A program made the translations under genes and the position numbers. Below, piece by piece: positions 29,551 to 39,158 of a DNA stretch of 39,158 nucleotides. Under the pieces are notes generated by a model, which had not been told where the DNA came from, did not search any database, and saw nothing but the letters and a program-made list of their open reading frames with translations. Positions within the stretch are counted from its first letter, which is position 1, and every line of letters begins with the position of its first letter. This stretch comes from Altimarinus sp041659565 (GTDB taxonomy: Bacteria; Patescibacteriota; Gracilibacteria; BD1-5; UBA6164): assembly GCA_041659565.1 (NCBI GenBank), contig JBAZXZ010000008.1, forward strand, positions 1 through 39,158. The letters run 5' to 3'.

Positions 29551-29572
29551 GGATATTTCAATCAATTTATCT

Positions 29573-29608
29573 AAAAAAATCTAGTTATTTATGAACTAGT
29601 ATTTTTTG
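29573..29608 (+). terminator. Terminator, copy C of the tRNA-Cys-type hairpin
   Basis: AAAAAATCTAGTT pairs with AACTAGTATTTTTT (one bulge), followed by TTCCAAGAAAAAA. It resembles the tRNA-Cys terminator and marks the right end of the accessory region. Confidence 0.6.
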
Positions 29609-29643
29609 TTCCAAGAAAAAATATTATACCTAGAAATATTTAA

Positions 29644-29670
29644 TTGACAATTTTGATTTATAACTATAAT
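29644..29670 (+). promoter_or_regulatory. Putative promoter of the 230-residue hypothetical gene
   Basis: Consensus TTGACA (29644-29649) and TATAAT (29665-29670) with a short 15-nt spacer precede the ATG at 29706. Confidence 0.5.
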
Positions 29671-29705
29671 TAATAAACTATATTTTAATATTTGATTAAT
29701 TAATT

Positions 29706-30398
29706 ATGAATTCAAGTAATAAAGAAAAGAATATTAGATGATTAACTGATTGAGATCGTATCAATATTTATTGAGGTGAAAAACAAAGCTTGAAATGAAA
29801 AATTGCTTCTATAAAATTTAGTGATATACCAGAAGAAATTAAAAAACATTTTATAGAAAAGGCAGAACAATACCTTAATCTAGATAATTTTACCCAAAAT
29901 ATTTATTTAGACTTATTTTTGTTTAAATTAGATAATTGAGAAAAAATTTATTTATCTAGAGTAATAAAACATTTTTGAAAAGGAGAATTAGATGATTGTA
30001 TTTTTATTTATGAAGAGTGAAATAATTGAGAAAAAATAGGTTATTGAAATTTAATAAAAACTATAGGTTGAGAAGATGTGGGAAAAATTTTGATAGATTT
30101 TTATAGAACTCTAGATTGAGAACAAAATAAGGGGTATTGAACAAGGAAAATATTTTTATTGAATTATTTAAGTAAGATATATTTTGGTGAAAATTTAAAA
30201 AAAATATATCCAATTACGGGAACTGAGGGACTCTTTGATAGATTGGTAAAAAAATGATGTGCCAAATGTATAATATGATGAAAATTATATGAAATATTAG
30301 ATCCGATTGATTTAAATTCATTAGATTGAGTTAATGTATGAAATGTAAATTGAGATACAAGTAATAATATATTGGATATTTTGAAACTAAATAGCTAG
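29706..30398 (+). CDS. Hypothetical protein (230 residues)
   Basis: A soluble protein with many TGA (Gly) codons and native AT-rich codon use, in contrast to the preceding operon. The N-terminal third has beta-like strands (LTDGDRINIYGGEKQSLKGKIASIKF). The middle contains NGEKIYLSRVIKHFGKGELDDCIFIYEEGN, and the rest GYGTRKIFLLNYLSKIYFG and a CAKC pair (KKGCAKCIIGGKLYEIL). The GTRKIFLLNYL..IYFGE..KKIYP segment is reminiscent of GNAT-like proteins, but I cannot confirm it. It has its own promoter and terminator. Confidence 0.6.
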
Positions 30399-30416
30399 AA
30401 AGAGCTATTTTTTTTT
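30389..30416 (+). terminator. Terminator overlapping the stop codon of the 230-residue gene
   Basis: AAATAGCT and AGCTATTT form an 8-bp stem around AGAAAG, then a run of T. The TAG stop lies in the stem and loop. Confidence 0.7.
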
Positions 30417-30510
30417 AAATTATTTGTTTTATTATTTATTTTTTATATAATTTGTCCAAAATACTCAAAATAGATTTAAAAATCTTACTTTAAAATATTA
30501 AACTAAAAAT

Positions 30511-31062
30511 ATGTTCAAACCAAAAATAGGAGAAATTATACCAGATTTAAAAATTAATTGAATACCAGCTCCTTATCCAGTATTGGATGATAATGCTGTA
30601 AGGGCATGAGCTGGATTAATGTTTGTTTTATGAATGATAGCTTTAGTTTTTTCATTAACAACACATACTCCATTACTTGCTAATATTATAGTACCAATTA
30701 TTACACTAGATTTATTTATCAAAGTTTTTATATGACCAAAATATTCACCTTTTTTGATTATCTGAACATCTTTAGTTAAAAATAAAAAACCTGAATGGGT
30801 ATGAGCTAAGCAAAAACAATTTGCTTGGATTATATGATTAGCATTAGCTTTCATTGTTTTTTTAATTATTTCAATATTCGGTAAATGCTGACCAGGTATG
30901 CTAATATGTATAATATGTCTAATATTTATGTGGGCAGAGGCTGTTTTATGAAATTGTATATGATGTAATGTATATGTATCATTAAGAAATAAATGATATA
31001 TCAAAGAAGAAGAATATGCTCCTGTTTGTTCTTGATGAGCTTGTGATATAGGAAAAGAGTAA
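30511..31062 (+). CDS. DUF4395-family membrane protein
   Basis: This 183-residue protein starts with a short soluble segment, then APYPVLDDNAVRAGAGLMFVLGMIALVF, matching the DUF4395 opening (xxDENVVRxxAGxV). It continues with LDLFIKVFIGPKYSPFLIIG, KPEWVGAKQKQFAWIIGL (family 'PKxxAWxIG') and a C-terminal CIGCNVY, the conserved CxxC of the family. Four to five hydrophobic helices are evident. The family often sits beside thioredoxin-like or rhodanese genes and is suspected to act in sulfur or redox transport, but is uncharacterised. Its stop adjoins that of the convergent gene at 31063. Confidence 0.8.
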
Positions 31063-32193
31063 TTAGACATTATTTAAATTCATCGTTTTAAATTTTTCAA
31101 TTATAGAATTATATTTTTCTACAGATATATTAAATGATTTTGATGAGGTTCATGTTAATGGTTTACTTTTTGATGTTCAGTAATGATTTATTATTATATC
31201 AATATTTGTGTCAATATTTCATAGATTACAGTCTTCACATTTTGAAAAACTGATATTACAGTAGTATGTTTTTGTCATAGAAAAAAATCATTTTTTTTCT
31301 GGGATAGTGTTTACTTTATCAAGTATTGCATCTAATTCCAATCATTTAAATTTATCTAAAGTAGTTGGAAAATTATATGTTTCTCAAAAACTTTTAAACA
31401 ATTTATTATGTATTTTACACATAGTCATTTTTAAAATACTTAAAGTATAAATCATTCAGTACCATAAAGCAATAATATCGATAATATATATTACTATAGA
31501 TCAAATAATTCATGTATTTACTTCTTTGTTACTATTTGTTTTTACAGTTCAACTGTTAAATATAGAAAATATCCAATTTCATATTAATCAATCATATCAT
31601 GTTGATTCTTTTAAGAAAGTATTATAATTATCATCATTTATATTAAAAGAAAAGTTTTCTTTTAATATATTAAGATTTTCATATATTCAACTAAATTCTT
31701 CTATTTTTCAATTCTTTTCCTCTATTTTATTTAAAAACATTATCTCAAAATCAACAGCTTTTTTATATTCTTTTGATTTTATTGCTTTATCTGTATCACT
31801 AATAATATTTCATAAATTTTCTGGATCAGGAAAAGTTTTCATTTTCTCATTCAAAGAGTTTACCATAACTATCGACTCATTTAAAATATTATTATATTCT
31901 TTTGAAAAAGAATCATTAAAAAATTCTTTATTTTGATAATAATCAAAAGTGTTTATAGAAAATAATGTAGTGATTATAAAAATTATAATTCATCAATTAA
32001 TATATTTTTTATCATTTGAACTAAAATTATTTTTTATTAAAACGATATCATATATTTTTCATCCTGCAACTCACAATGCATATGAAAAAAGAATAATATA
32101 CCAAATATAGTTATTAATTATACTTGCTATAATTCATAAAATAATTCACACTCCAATAACAATTAGATAAGTAACCAATTTTTTGTTTTCCAT
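31063..32193 (-). CDS. Hypothetical multi-pass membrane protein
   Basis: This 376-residue protein has three N-terminal hydrophobic helices (LVTYLIVIGVGIILGIIASII, IWYIILFSYALGVAGG, GGIIIFIITTLFSI), then a long soluble coiled-coil-like region of about 140 residues. A fourth helix follows (TGIIGSIVIYIIDIIALWYGMIYTL), then a C-terminal soluble domain with a cysteine cluster (YYCNISFSKCEDCN) that could bind metal. No family is recognised. It is convergent with the DUF4395 gene with no gap between stops. Confidence 0.65.
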
Positions 32194-32520
32194 AGTTATT
32201 TTAAAAAAATTAATATGATAATCTTATCATAAAAATAATCATTGGTAAAATAAATAGGTGTATTTTTTGTATTTAGATTCAATTTTTTCTGAAATTGCCA
32301 ATTTCTTTGAGATAAAAAGTTTTAAAAAAGATTTAACAATGGCATAAATATCAAAAGAGAAGTGATTTATTGTATAAAATTTTATTTATAATCATTCTTA
32401 TCTAGTATTTCATTTAAAAATTAGATATTATTTCTACTTGGCAACTTAAATTTCTTAATTTAGTAATATTTTTAAAAATGTGTTATTATTAATTCTATAA
32501 TTTATTCAGAAATTAATATT
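32194..32520. other. Intergenic region upstream of the amidase gene
   Basis: About 330 nt of AT-rich DNA between a divergent pair, so it carries two promoters. I see no ORF, strong hairpin or clear consensus promoter in it. Confidence 0.4.
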
Positions 32521-32994
32521 ATGTACAAACAAGAATTACAAACAAATAATAAAAGTAAATGAGTAAATACTAGAGAGTTTATAATAGTTCATCATACTGG
32601 GACAAAGCATGGAACAATAAAATGAGTCTTAAATACTTTAACAAAATGAAAAGTTTCAGTTCATTATGTTGTAGATTTTAATTGAGATATTTATAAGATT
32701 TGATCTACAAAAGATATATTGTGGCATTGTTGAAAAAGTGAATGGAAATGAAAAACAAATATGAATAAATACTCTATTTGAATCGAAGTAATTTGATGAG
32801 TTTGAGAAGAATTTCCATTAGCACAGAGACAAGCAGTAAGAGAACTTATACAGCACTTAATGAAAATTTTTGATATCCCAAAAGAAAATGTACTCAGACA
32901 TTCAGATATTGCTCCATGAAGAAAAATAGATATATCTGATTCTTTTTCGAATCATTGATTTAAAAGTTGGAAGAAGTATCAAGAGAGTTTATAG
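32521..32994 (+). CDS. N-acetylmuramoyl-L-alanine amidase (amidase_2 family)
   Basis: This 157-residue protein is a single amidase_2 domain. The zinc ligands are visible: first His in REFIIVHHTGTKHG, second in a RHSDIAPGRKIDISD segment, the family's H-x-D-x-x-PGRKxDP form. SVHYVVDFNGDIYKI and NKYSIGIEVIGG are the usual core strands. It cleaves the amide bond between MurNAc and the stem peptide. No signal peptide is visible, as in phage endolysins and some peptidoglycan-recycling amidases, so a phage origin or a secretion-independent role is possible. It stands alone. Confidence 0.9.
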
Positions 32995-33016
32995 TAATAT
33001 AATCAAAAAATATAAT

Positions 33017-33754
33017 CTATATATTTTTCCACATATATTCAAATAAAGATCTGAAATTATTTGCTATTTCTTTGTCTGTTATTGATATCGCAACCGAATT
33101 GTTTTCTTTAAATGACATTATACTTACTGTATTTGAGCAGATTTTTATATCTCAAGTAAAAGGGAATAATTTTTCATCAATCATTTTTACAGATCTCAAT
33201 TCTTCTTTTGATTCTTTATTTATAGGATTATTAGATGGACATATAACTCTATTGTATATTTTTTTCTTTTTTCTTTCACCTATAAAATAATCTACAAAAT
33301 CTGGTATAGCTTTGAACATTTCTCAATTATCTTCAAATGAATCTATTTGTTGTCCACATTCTAGGATTTGTTCATATAATTTTTTAAGTCATTCATTTCA
33401 TTGAAAAAAACTAACTTTAGGTAATATAGTTTTTTCATTTTTTAAACGGTCAAAATATTCTATTGATTCTTTTATGTTTTTTTCTTTTTCTTTTAATATC
33501 ATTTTATCTTTTTCAAGTAAAATGTTTAATCTTCTAGGTGATTCAGCAGTGTAGACAAAAGTATCATCTTTTTTTATAGAAAATATAAGTCCTTTTTTTT
33601 CAAGACCTTGGCAAACATATCTAACAGTACTTTTATTTATTTTTGTTCTAGCAGCTAGTGATGAAGCAACTGATGATCATATAGAGACTAGTTCTGAAAA
33701 TATAATAATTTCATTATCATTTAAACCTAGAGATTTTAGAGCTTGATTAATCAT
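33017..33754 (-). CDS. TrmB-family transcriptional regulator
   Basis: This 245-residue protein has an N-terminal winged helix (MINQALKSLGLNDNEIIIFSEL, SSLAARTKINKSTVRYVCQGLEKKGLIFSIKKDD, TAESPRRLNILLEKDK) followed by a coiled coil. The C-terminal half (SFFQGNEGLKKLYEQILE, NRVICPSNNPINKESKEELR, DIKICSNTVSIMSFKENNSVAISI) is the TrmB sensor/PLD-like region common in CPR bacteria. It probably represses or activates transport or metabolic genes on ligand binding. The effector is unknown. It is downstream of the large amidotransferase-like gene in the same orientation, so the two may be linked. Confidence 0.82.
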
Positions 33755-33819
33755 ATTTGTTTTATTATAATTTAATATGTTTAAATTTTAATCAAAAAAT
33801 CTATTAATACAAATTAAGA

Positions 33820-36456
33820 CTAATTATTTCTTTCAAAATCTTGATTAAACCATTTCGGTACATTAATTTTTCACTTGTAAAAAAAATCTTTTATATCACT
33901 ACCTACATTTTCTAAATATTGATCAAAAATTTTTCAATCCATTTTAGTGTAACTTTTATCATATTCTGTATTTATGATAATAATTAAAAAATTTATTTTT
34001 TCAATTATCATTTCTTTTATTTGTTCAGGGGCTTTATTGCTCATATCTGATGATATTTCTTTTAGAATTTTAATTATATATTTATTTTTATCATGAGAAA
34101 ATTGAAGGTTTTTAAAAGTAAATATAATAAGTTCTCTAAAAAATCTTTCTATTTTAAAAAAACATCATTTTCAAATCTCATCAGTAGATAATAATATATA
34201 TCAATCTTGAAGGCATGATTTTATTTCTTCTTCTGGAATGTAAGGGGCTTTATTTATAATAGCGGATGTAATATAACTAGTTTTTGTATCATATACAAAA
34301 GTGACTTTTATATTATTGTTTTCTTTTTCGAGGTCTATAAATTCTTTTATTCTTGGTACTCAGCTGTCAGATCTGATAATTCAATTATCTACAAATATAG
34401 ATCAGGGTTTAGCAAAATAATCTATATAATCTTTTGCTAGTGCTTGAATATTATTTGAATCTATATGACAAGTAGATCTTATGGCAGTTTGAAAATCAAT
34501 TCATTTAATTATTTTATTATTAATATACAATGAATTAAAATCTGAAAATATCATTTTATCATAAGTTCATTTAACCAAATCATAAAAGTTATTTTTTATA
34601 AATTCTTTTAAATCATTTATTCTATATATATTATGTTTTAAAAATTCTTCATCTTTTTTGGTTAATTTTTCTTCTTGGTCATTAAATCTGTATGTTGTAG
34701 AATTAGAGAACATTGTACAAAGTTTATATGATTTTGCATTAAGTTTTATACGATTCAATGATTGTATAATTTTTTCTTTTTCATTTCATGTATTTAATTC
34801 TTTATAATAAGTTATCAATTCTTCTAAAAATATTTTGAAAATATTTTTAGGAATATCATTAAATTCTTCTAAACTTATAAGTCATTCATAAATATTGAAA
34901 TAAGCATAATCTGAAACTCAATATGCAATCATATCTAATTCTTTTTTTCAATCTTGTTTATTAGTTTTACTATTTTCATTTTCTACATCATCAATTAATT
35001 TTCATTTACCTGCTCATAAATCTCTAAAAACATAAGATCAAGTATTTATTTTATGGGTTTCCAAAAAAGTCTTATGTTTTTGAATAAGTTGTATTAAATC
35101 AAATCAAAGTATATTTGATGACTCTATACTTCATCTGTTTATTGACCAGTCAAGGTATGAAACTAACTTTAAGAAACCTTGTTTATCTAATTCTTGTAAG
35201 GGATTCTTATCTGAAATTAGTTTTGATCAAAAATTTTCTTTTGAAATAATTAATTTTAATTCTTCTTCTGTAATTTTTTCTCAATTAGCAAATTGGGGAC
35301 CATTTATATTTTTATTTATATGATTTTTTTTATATTCATGTTTTGAAATTATAGAATTAGCAAAAGATAATAAAATAGAAGCATAAAAAGGTTTTCATAA
35401 ATCATTTTCAAATTTGCTTTGTTTTTCTATGTTTAATAATATCTTTTCAACTTTATATCAATATATACTTATTAATCATTTTAGTGATTTACTTATATTC
35501 TCATATAAAATATCTGTATCCTTGATTGGATTTATTTCATGGTGATCTTGAACTCAAAAATATTGAGAATTTCTTGATCAACAAGCTCTAGAGCTTTTAG
35601 TAATAGGATCTATTAATAATGGAATTAATGATTGAGATTCTAGTCTATAAGATTTTAGAAAATCAAGATCTATATGTCATGTTCTAGTAAGAATAGATGA
35701 TACTGTAGTATTTTGTCAATTATTGGTAATAGTGTTAAGTACACCTCTATATGCAAAAGGTACATTATTTATATTGATAGTTAATTCTGAGGGCATTACT
35801 CAAAATTGGGCTTCTCATGTATAAGTTGTTATGATTTTTTCTGAAAGAACCTCATCTAATCAAATAATATGACTTATAAATTGATGTCACCAACATATTC
35901 AAATCAATTTACTATTTATTTTATTATTATGTACTTTTTTAATAAAATCTACCAATTTTGAATCATAAAATTTTTGAGGGACATCTTCTAGGTTAGTTAA
36001 ACTTCATCATAAAATTAGAATAGAGTTTTTATATAAATAATTTGGAATATGCTTATTTTGAGATTCATCTTCATACGAAATTTTTACCTCTTCAACATAT
36101 TTATCATAGTCATCTCATAATATTTCGCATAATTCTCTTGTAAATAGTTCATTTGTAAAACATCAATCAGATAAAAAAACAATTGGTTTTTTATCTCAAA
36201 GGATTTCACTTAATTTATCTAGTACTTCTACTAATGATTTTTTATCATTCTTGAAATTTTTTAAATCAAAACTATTACCTTTTGGCAGTTCTCACATAGA
36301 AAACTCTTTATCTTTATGTATTTTTTTACCTCTTAAAATTTTTTCAATTTCTCAACCTAAGGTTGGATAAATCTTAAGAAGTTGATTTATTGAAGGATGT
36401 TTTGAAAGATTATCCTCAGGATAACCAATAATGTGAATTTGATTATTTGGTTTCAT
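33820..36456 (-). CDS. Large protein with N-terminal class I glutamine amidotransferase-like domain
   Basis: An 878-residue protein. The N-terminal 330 residues look like a class I GATase: NSILILGGSLTN near residue 145, the nucleophile elbow KLIGICWGHQFISHIIG with Cys188, and QDHHEINP with His305-x-Glu307, completing a Cys-His-Glu triad. The spacing between Cys and His is longer than usual. The remaining 550 residues fit no family I know: helical segments, then a mixed domain (KMIFSDFNSLYINNKIIKG, RSTCHIDSNNIQALAKDY, SIFVDNGIIRSDSGVPRIKEF) and a C-terminal helical end. I infer amide transfer or related chemistry on an unknown acceptor, with the C-terminal part as synthase or binding domain. 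It may share a transcript with TrmB. Confidence 0.65.
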
Positions 36457-36976
36457 ATTATTATTGATTAATAATATTAATTTAACATAAGCATTATGCT
36501 ATGAAAATATAAAAAGTCAAATAAGTTTGCTTGAATTAAATTTGAAAATAACTATTACATAATAATATGGTGATAGGTATTTGTCACTAACAGAAAAAAA
36601 TCTTATAATTAATAATTATAAAGTTATATACAAGGCCAAAAAAACAAGAAAATCAAATGTCAAGTAAAAATAAATATTATATATTGTTTTTCATACAAAA
36701 TTCATACATTAATTTATTATATTGCATTTATGTTTAATAAAAAAATAAATTATTAAACATAAATAAAAAATTTATTTTTTAATATTTTATTTCAAGTTTA
36801 TTCTAGTAAATATTTATAATAGATATTTTTACTAGAAAAACAAAAATCAAAAAAATCAAAAATAAAAGCTTTAAAAATATTAATTTCATTTTTTAAAAGT
36901 TTTAATGTTATTTAGAAGAATATTTTTAAGGTATATAATATATGGTTGTTATAATTTATTTTCTAATAATATTATT
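36457..36976. other. Long AT-rich divergent intergenic region with two hairpins
   Basis: 520 nt without a credible gene. A 15-bp perfect inverted repeat at 36726-36740/36750-36764 (ATTTATGTTTAATAA) and a 10-bp one at 36801-36810/36828-36837 (TTCTAGTAAA) lie upstream of the adhesin gene and may be regulatory or terminators. Several TATAAT-like boxes occur near 36940, without a clear -35. Confidence 0.5.
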
Positions 36977-39158
36977 ATGTATAATAAAATAAGAAAAATA
37001 GTAATTGTGATATTAATTACCTTACTATTAGGAAGCAATTTTGCTTTTATTAATTCAGTTAGTGCTAGAGGAGAATGATGAGGATGAGGGGAACAAGTAA
37101 CTTTCTGTCATGTCCCTGAAGGTAATGATGCTAATCCAGTAACGATGACTACCTCATTATCAGCATATGAAGAAGGTCATCAGAATCATGAATTAGATTA
37201 TATGGGGAATTGTATAGCTCCTAATATAGGAGTTACAAAAACTGTTAATTGACTAAGTGAAATTGGTACTGGTGTTTATGAAGCAGAATACAATATTGAA
37301 GTTAATAATGTTGGTTGAACTAGTTTTTATACATTAACTGATAATATTTATTTACCTACTTGAGTAACTTCAGTTGTAACTTGACTTAGTTTTGTATCGG
37401 ATGATGATACTAATCCAGTTCCTGCTGTTAATTCATCGTTTAATGGTGATGGTGAAAATACTATAATTACAAATGAAAGTATTTTAATGAATGGTAGTGA
37501 TGAATTCACTTATAAAGTAACTTATACTGTTGCTTCAACAGTTATTCCTAGTGATGTTAATTGTAATTGACAAGAAAATACTGAAAGAATTGTATTAGTT
37601 AAAAATAGTGCAAATATTTTAGGGTATGAAAATGGATCTGCTGAAACATGTATTGAGTTACAAATACCAGAAGAAACTCCTGTAGATGAAGAAGATCCTC
37701 CTGTAGATGAAGAAGATCCTCCTGCAGATGAAGAGGATCCTCCAGCAGATGAAAATGAACCAGAGATGATGACATTTTGTCATGTACCTGTTGGTAATCC
37801 AGATAAACCAATAACAATAGTAATGCCAGTTAAGTCTTATGAAAAAAGTGCACATGCAAAAGCTCATGAGCTAGATTACTTAGGTATATGCCATATACCT
37901 AAAATAGAAATGGAAAAAATTATTGATTGACCATATGAAATTGGTTTTGGTACTTATTATGCATGATATAATATTAAAGTTAATAATGTTGGTTGGACAG
38001 GTTCTTATACATTATATGATAATATTGATTTACCTGCTTGAGTAACATCTGTAGTTCGTTGACTTAGCTTTGTTTCAGATGATGATTCAAATCCAGTTCC
38101 TACTATTAATACATTATTTAATGGTATTGATCAAAATATTATAATTACAAATGAAGATACTATAGGTAGTAGTAGTGATGAGTTTGCATATAATGTAACT
38201 TATACTGTTAGTCCAACAGCTACTCCTAGTGAAGTTAATTGTAATTGAGAACCCAATACTGCAAGAATTGTATTAGTTAAAAACACTGCAACAACTTCAG
38301 ATCATGTAGAAGATGAAGATGAATGAGGAATACCTGAAGATAAGGGGCCTCCTGAAGGTAAATGACGTCCTGAAGATAAAGGAGAGGAAGAGGAAGAAGA
38401 AATAGTATGAGGTATAATCTGTACTGAACTACCAATACCAGATGATGTACCTAGAGTAAATTTTGTTGCTTCAAAAATAGTTTGTGATGATGAATCATAT
38501 TTACCTAATTGGTGAACTTGATGAGAAGATATTAATGAAAATACTGCCACAGATTTTCTTGCTACTAGTGATAATTGACAACATTGTGAATTAGTTACAG
38601 ATCGGAAATTTCAATGGGGATATAATAATGTAGTTAATCCTTGAGACGATTTTTACTGAGAAGCGATTGATTGATGGCATACATTTATTTGATCTATTGT
38701 TATTCCTTCAGGAGACATTAGTCAAATAAGAATTCGTGAAGTACTAGAGGATTGATATCTTCCTTTTACTTATTGACCTAATTGAGATAATAATGATGAT
38801 AATATAAGTGCAGAAATGTATTGTCATAAAGATGTAATGAATTATGATAATTATGAATGGGTTGATTTAGATGATTCTGAAACTTATTATTGTATATGAT
38901 TCAATTATAAGCCTCCAGTTTTAGAAGATACGATAGGTTGATATAAATTTAATGATGTAGATGATGATTGAATATGGGATGAATGAGAATTAACAATGAG
39001 TTGATGGACTGTAACTCTTAATTCAAATACATCTACTTGAGTTACATATACATGATCAACAAATGAAAATTGATATTATTTATTTACTGATCTTCCTGTT
39101 TGAGAATATACAGTTTGTGAAGTACAACAAGAATGATGGTCACAAACTTATCCAACAG
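36977..39158 (+). CDS. Large secreted/surface protein with duplicated modules and SdrD-B-like domain (3' partial)
   Basis: The ORF is open for 727 codons to the window end. It starts with a signal peptide (MYNKIRKIVIVILITLLLGSNFAF). Module 1 begins with TFCHVPEGN, a bacterial CHVPPGNP-type Cys domain with a HELDYMGNC end. It is followed by an Ig-like repeat (VEVNNVG..YTLTDNIYLPTGVTSVV..LSFVSDDD). An acidic linker of four PP(V/A)DEED units separates it from a second copy of both modules, then a Glu/Pro/Gly linker. The end, KFNDVDDDGIWDEGE, matches an SdrD-B/Cna-B-type module. It is probably a long adhesin. A cell-wall or membrane anchor would lie beyond the window. Confidence 0.8.

Noticed and set aside
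30573..31070. 165-residue minus-strand ORF opposite the DUF4395 gene
   Set aside because: The plus strand encodes a recognisable DUF4395 protein with CxxC; the minus-strand ORF is His/Ser-rich noise.
36457..36976. Replication origin in the AT-rich hairpin region
   Set aside because: No DnaA-box cluster is visible and no dnaA or dnaN is nearby; AT richness alone is uninformative in this genome.
37599..38550. Minus-strand ORFs in the adhesin gene
   Set aside because: They are low-complexity reflections of the acidic plus-strand linkers.

Overview
The window comes from a very AT-rich bacterium that reads UGA as glycine (genetic code 25). TGA falls at invariant glycines throughout: the glycine-rich loop of MurG, the P-loop of YchF, the HLGH motif of ValRS, the GG of a GGDEF domain and the G of a prepilin cleavage site. 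Only TAA and TAG end genes. This points to the candidate phyla Gracilibacteria or Absconditabacteria; nothing here separates the two. All CDS below are read in code 25, so standard-code annotation would fragment nearly all of them.

1-3240: a complete diversity-generating retroelement (DGR). A surface-type target protein ends in a variable repeat (VR, 588-773). Then come a VR hairpin, a MutS-like accessory gene, the template repeat (TR, 1395-1580), the reverse transcriptase and an Avd gene. TR and VR are both 186 nt and differ at 15 positions, every one an adenine in TR. This is the strongest signal in the window.

3220-22734: mostly chromosomal genes. They include murG and a PAP2 lipid phosphatase separated by a long nested palindrome, a prepilin/beta-propeller fusion, valS, a FapA(DUF342)-PilZ protein, ychF, a GGDEF protein, a split AbiEi-like antitoxin, an FkbM methyltransferase, two paralogous membrane-anchored Ig/Fn3-like proteins, recF, gatC, a small membrane protein and a lipoprotein. 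PilZ and GGDEF within 6 kb suggest c-di-GMP signalling.

22748-29610: tRNA-Cys followed by what looks like an accessory region built up at the tRNA 3' end. It holds a Nudix hydrolase, a large unknown helical protein, a HEFGH putative metalloprotease and an AAA_14/DUF4143 ATPase. Three copies of a structured repeat of about 88 nt ending in ACCTCCA lie among them, and variants of the tRNA-Cys terminator recur twice more. At the end is a PadR plus DUF1700/HAAS-pentapeptide pair of Firmicutes type, with richer base composition and standard glycine codons but a few in-frame TGA codons, one pair at the conserved GG of PadR. It looks like a transfer in the course of being recoded.

29706-39158: an unknown protein, a DUF4395 membrane protein, an unknown membrane protein, an amidase_2 enzyme, a TrmB-like regulator, an 878-residue protein with an N-terminal class I glutamine-amidotransferase-like domain, and the 5' part of a large secreted protein with duplicated modules and an SdrD-B-like domain.

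All assignments come from reading the sequence and from remembered family motifs. No database search was run.
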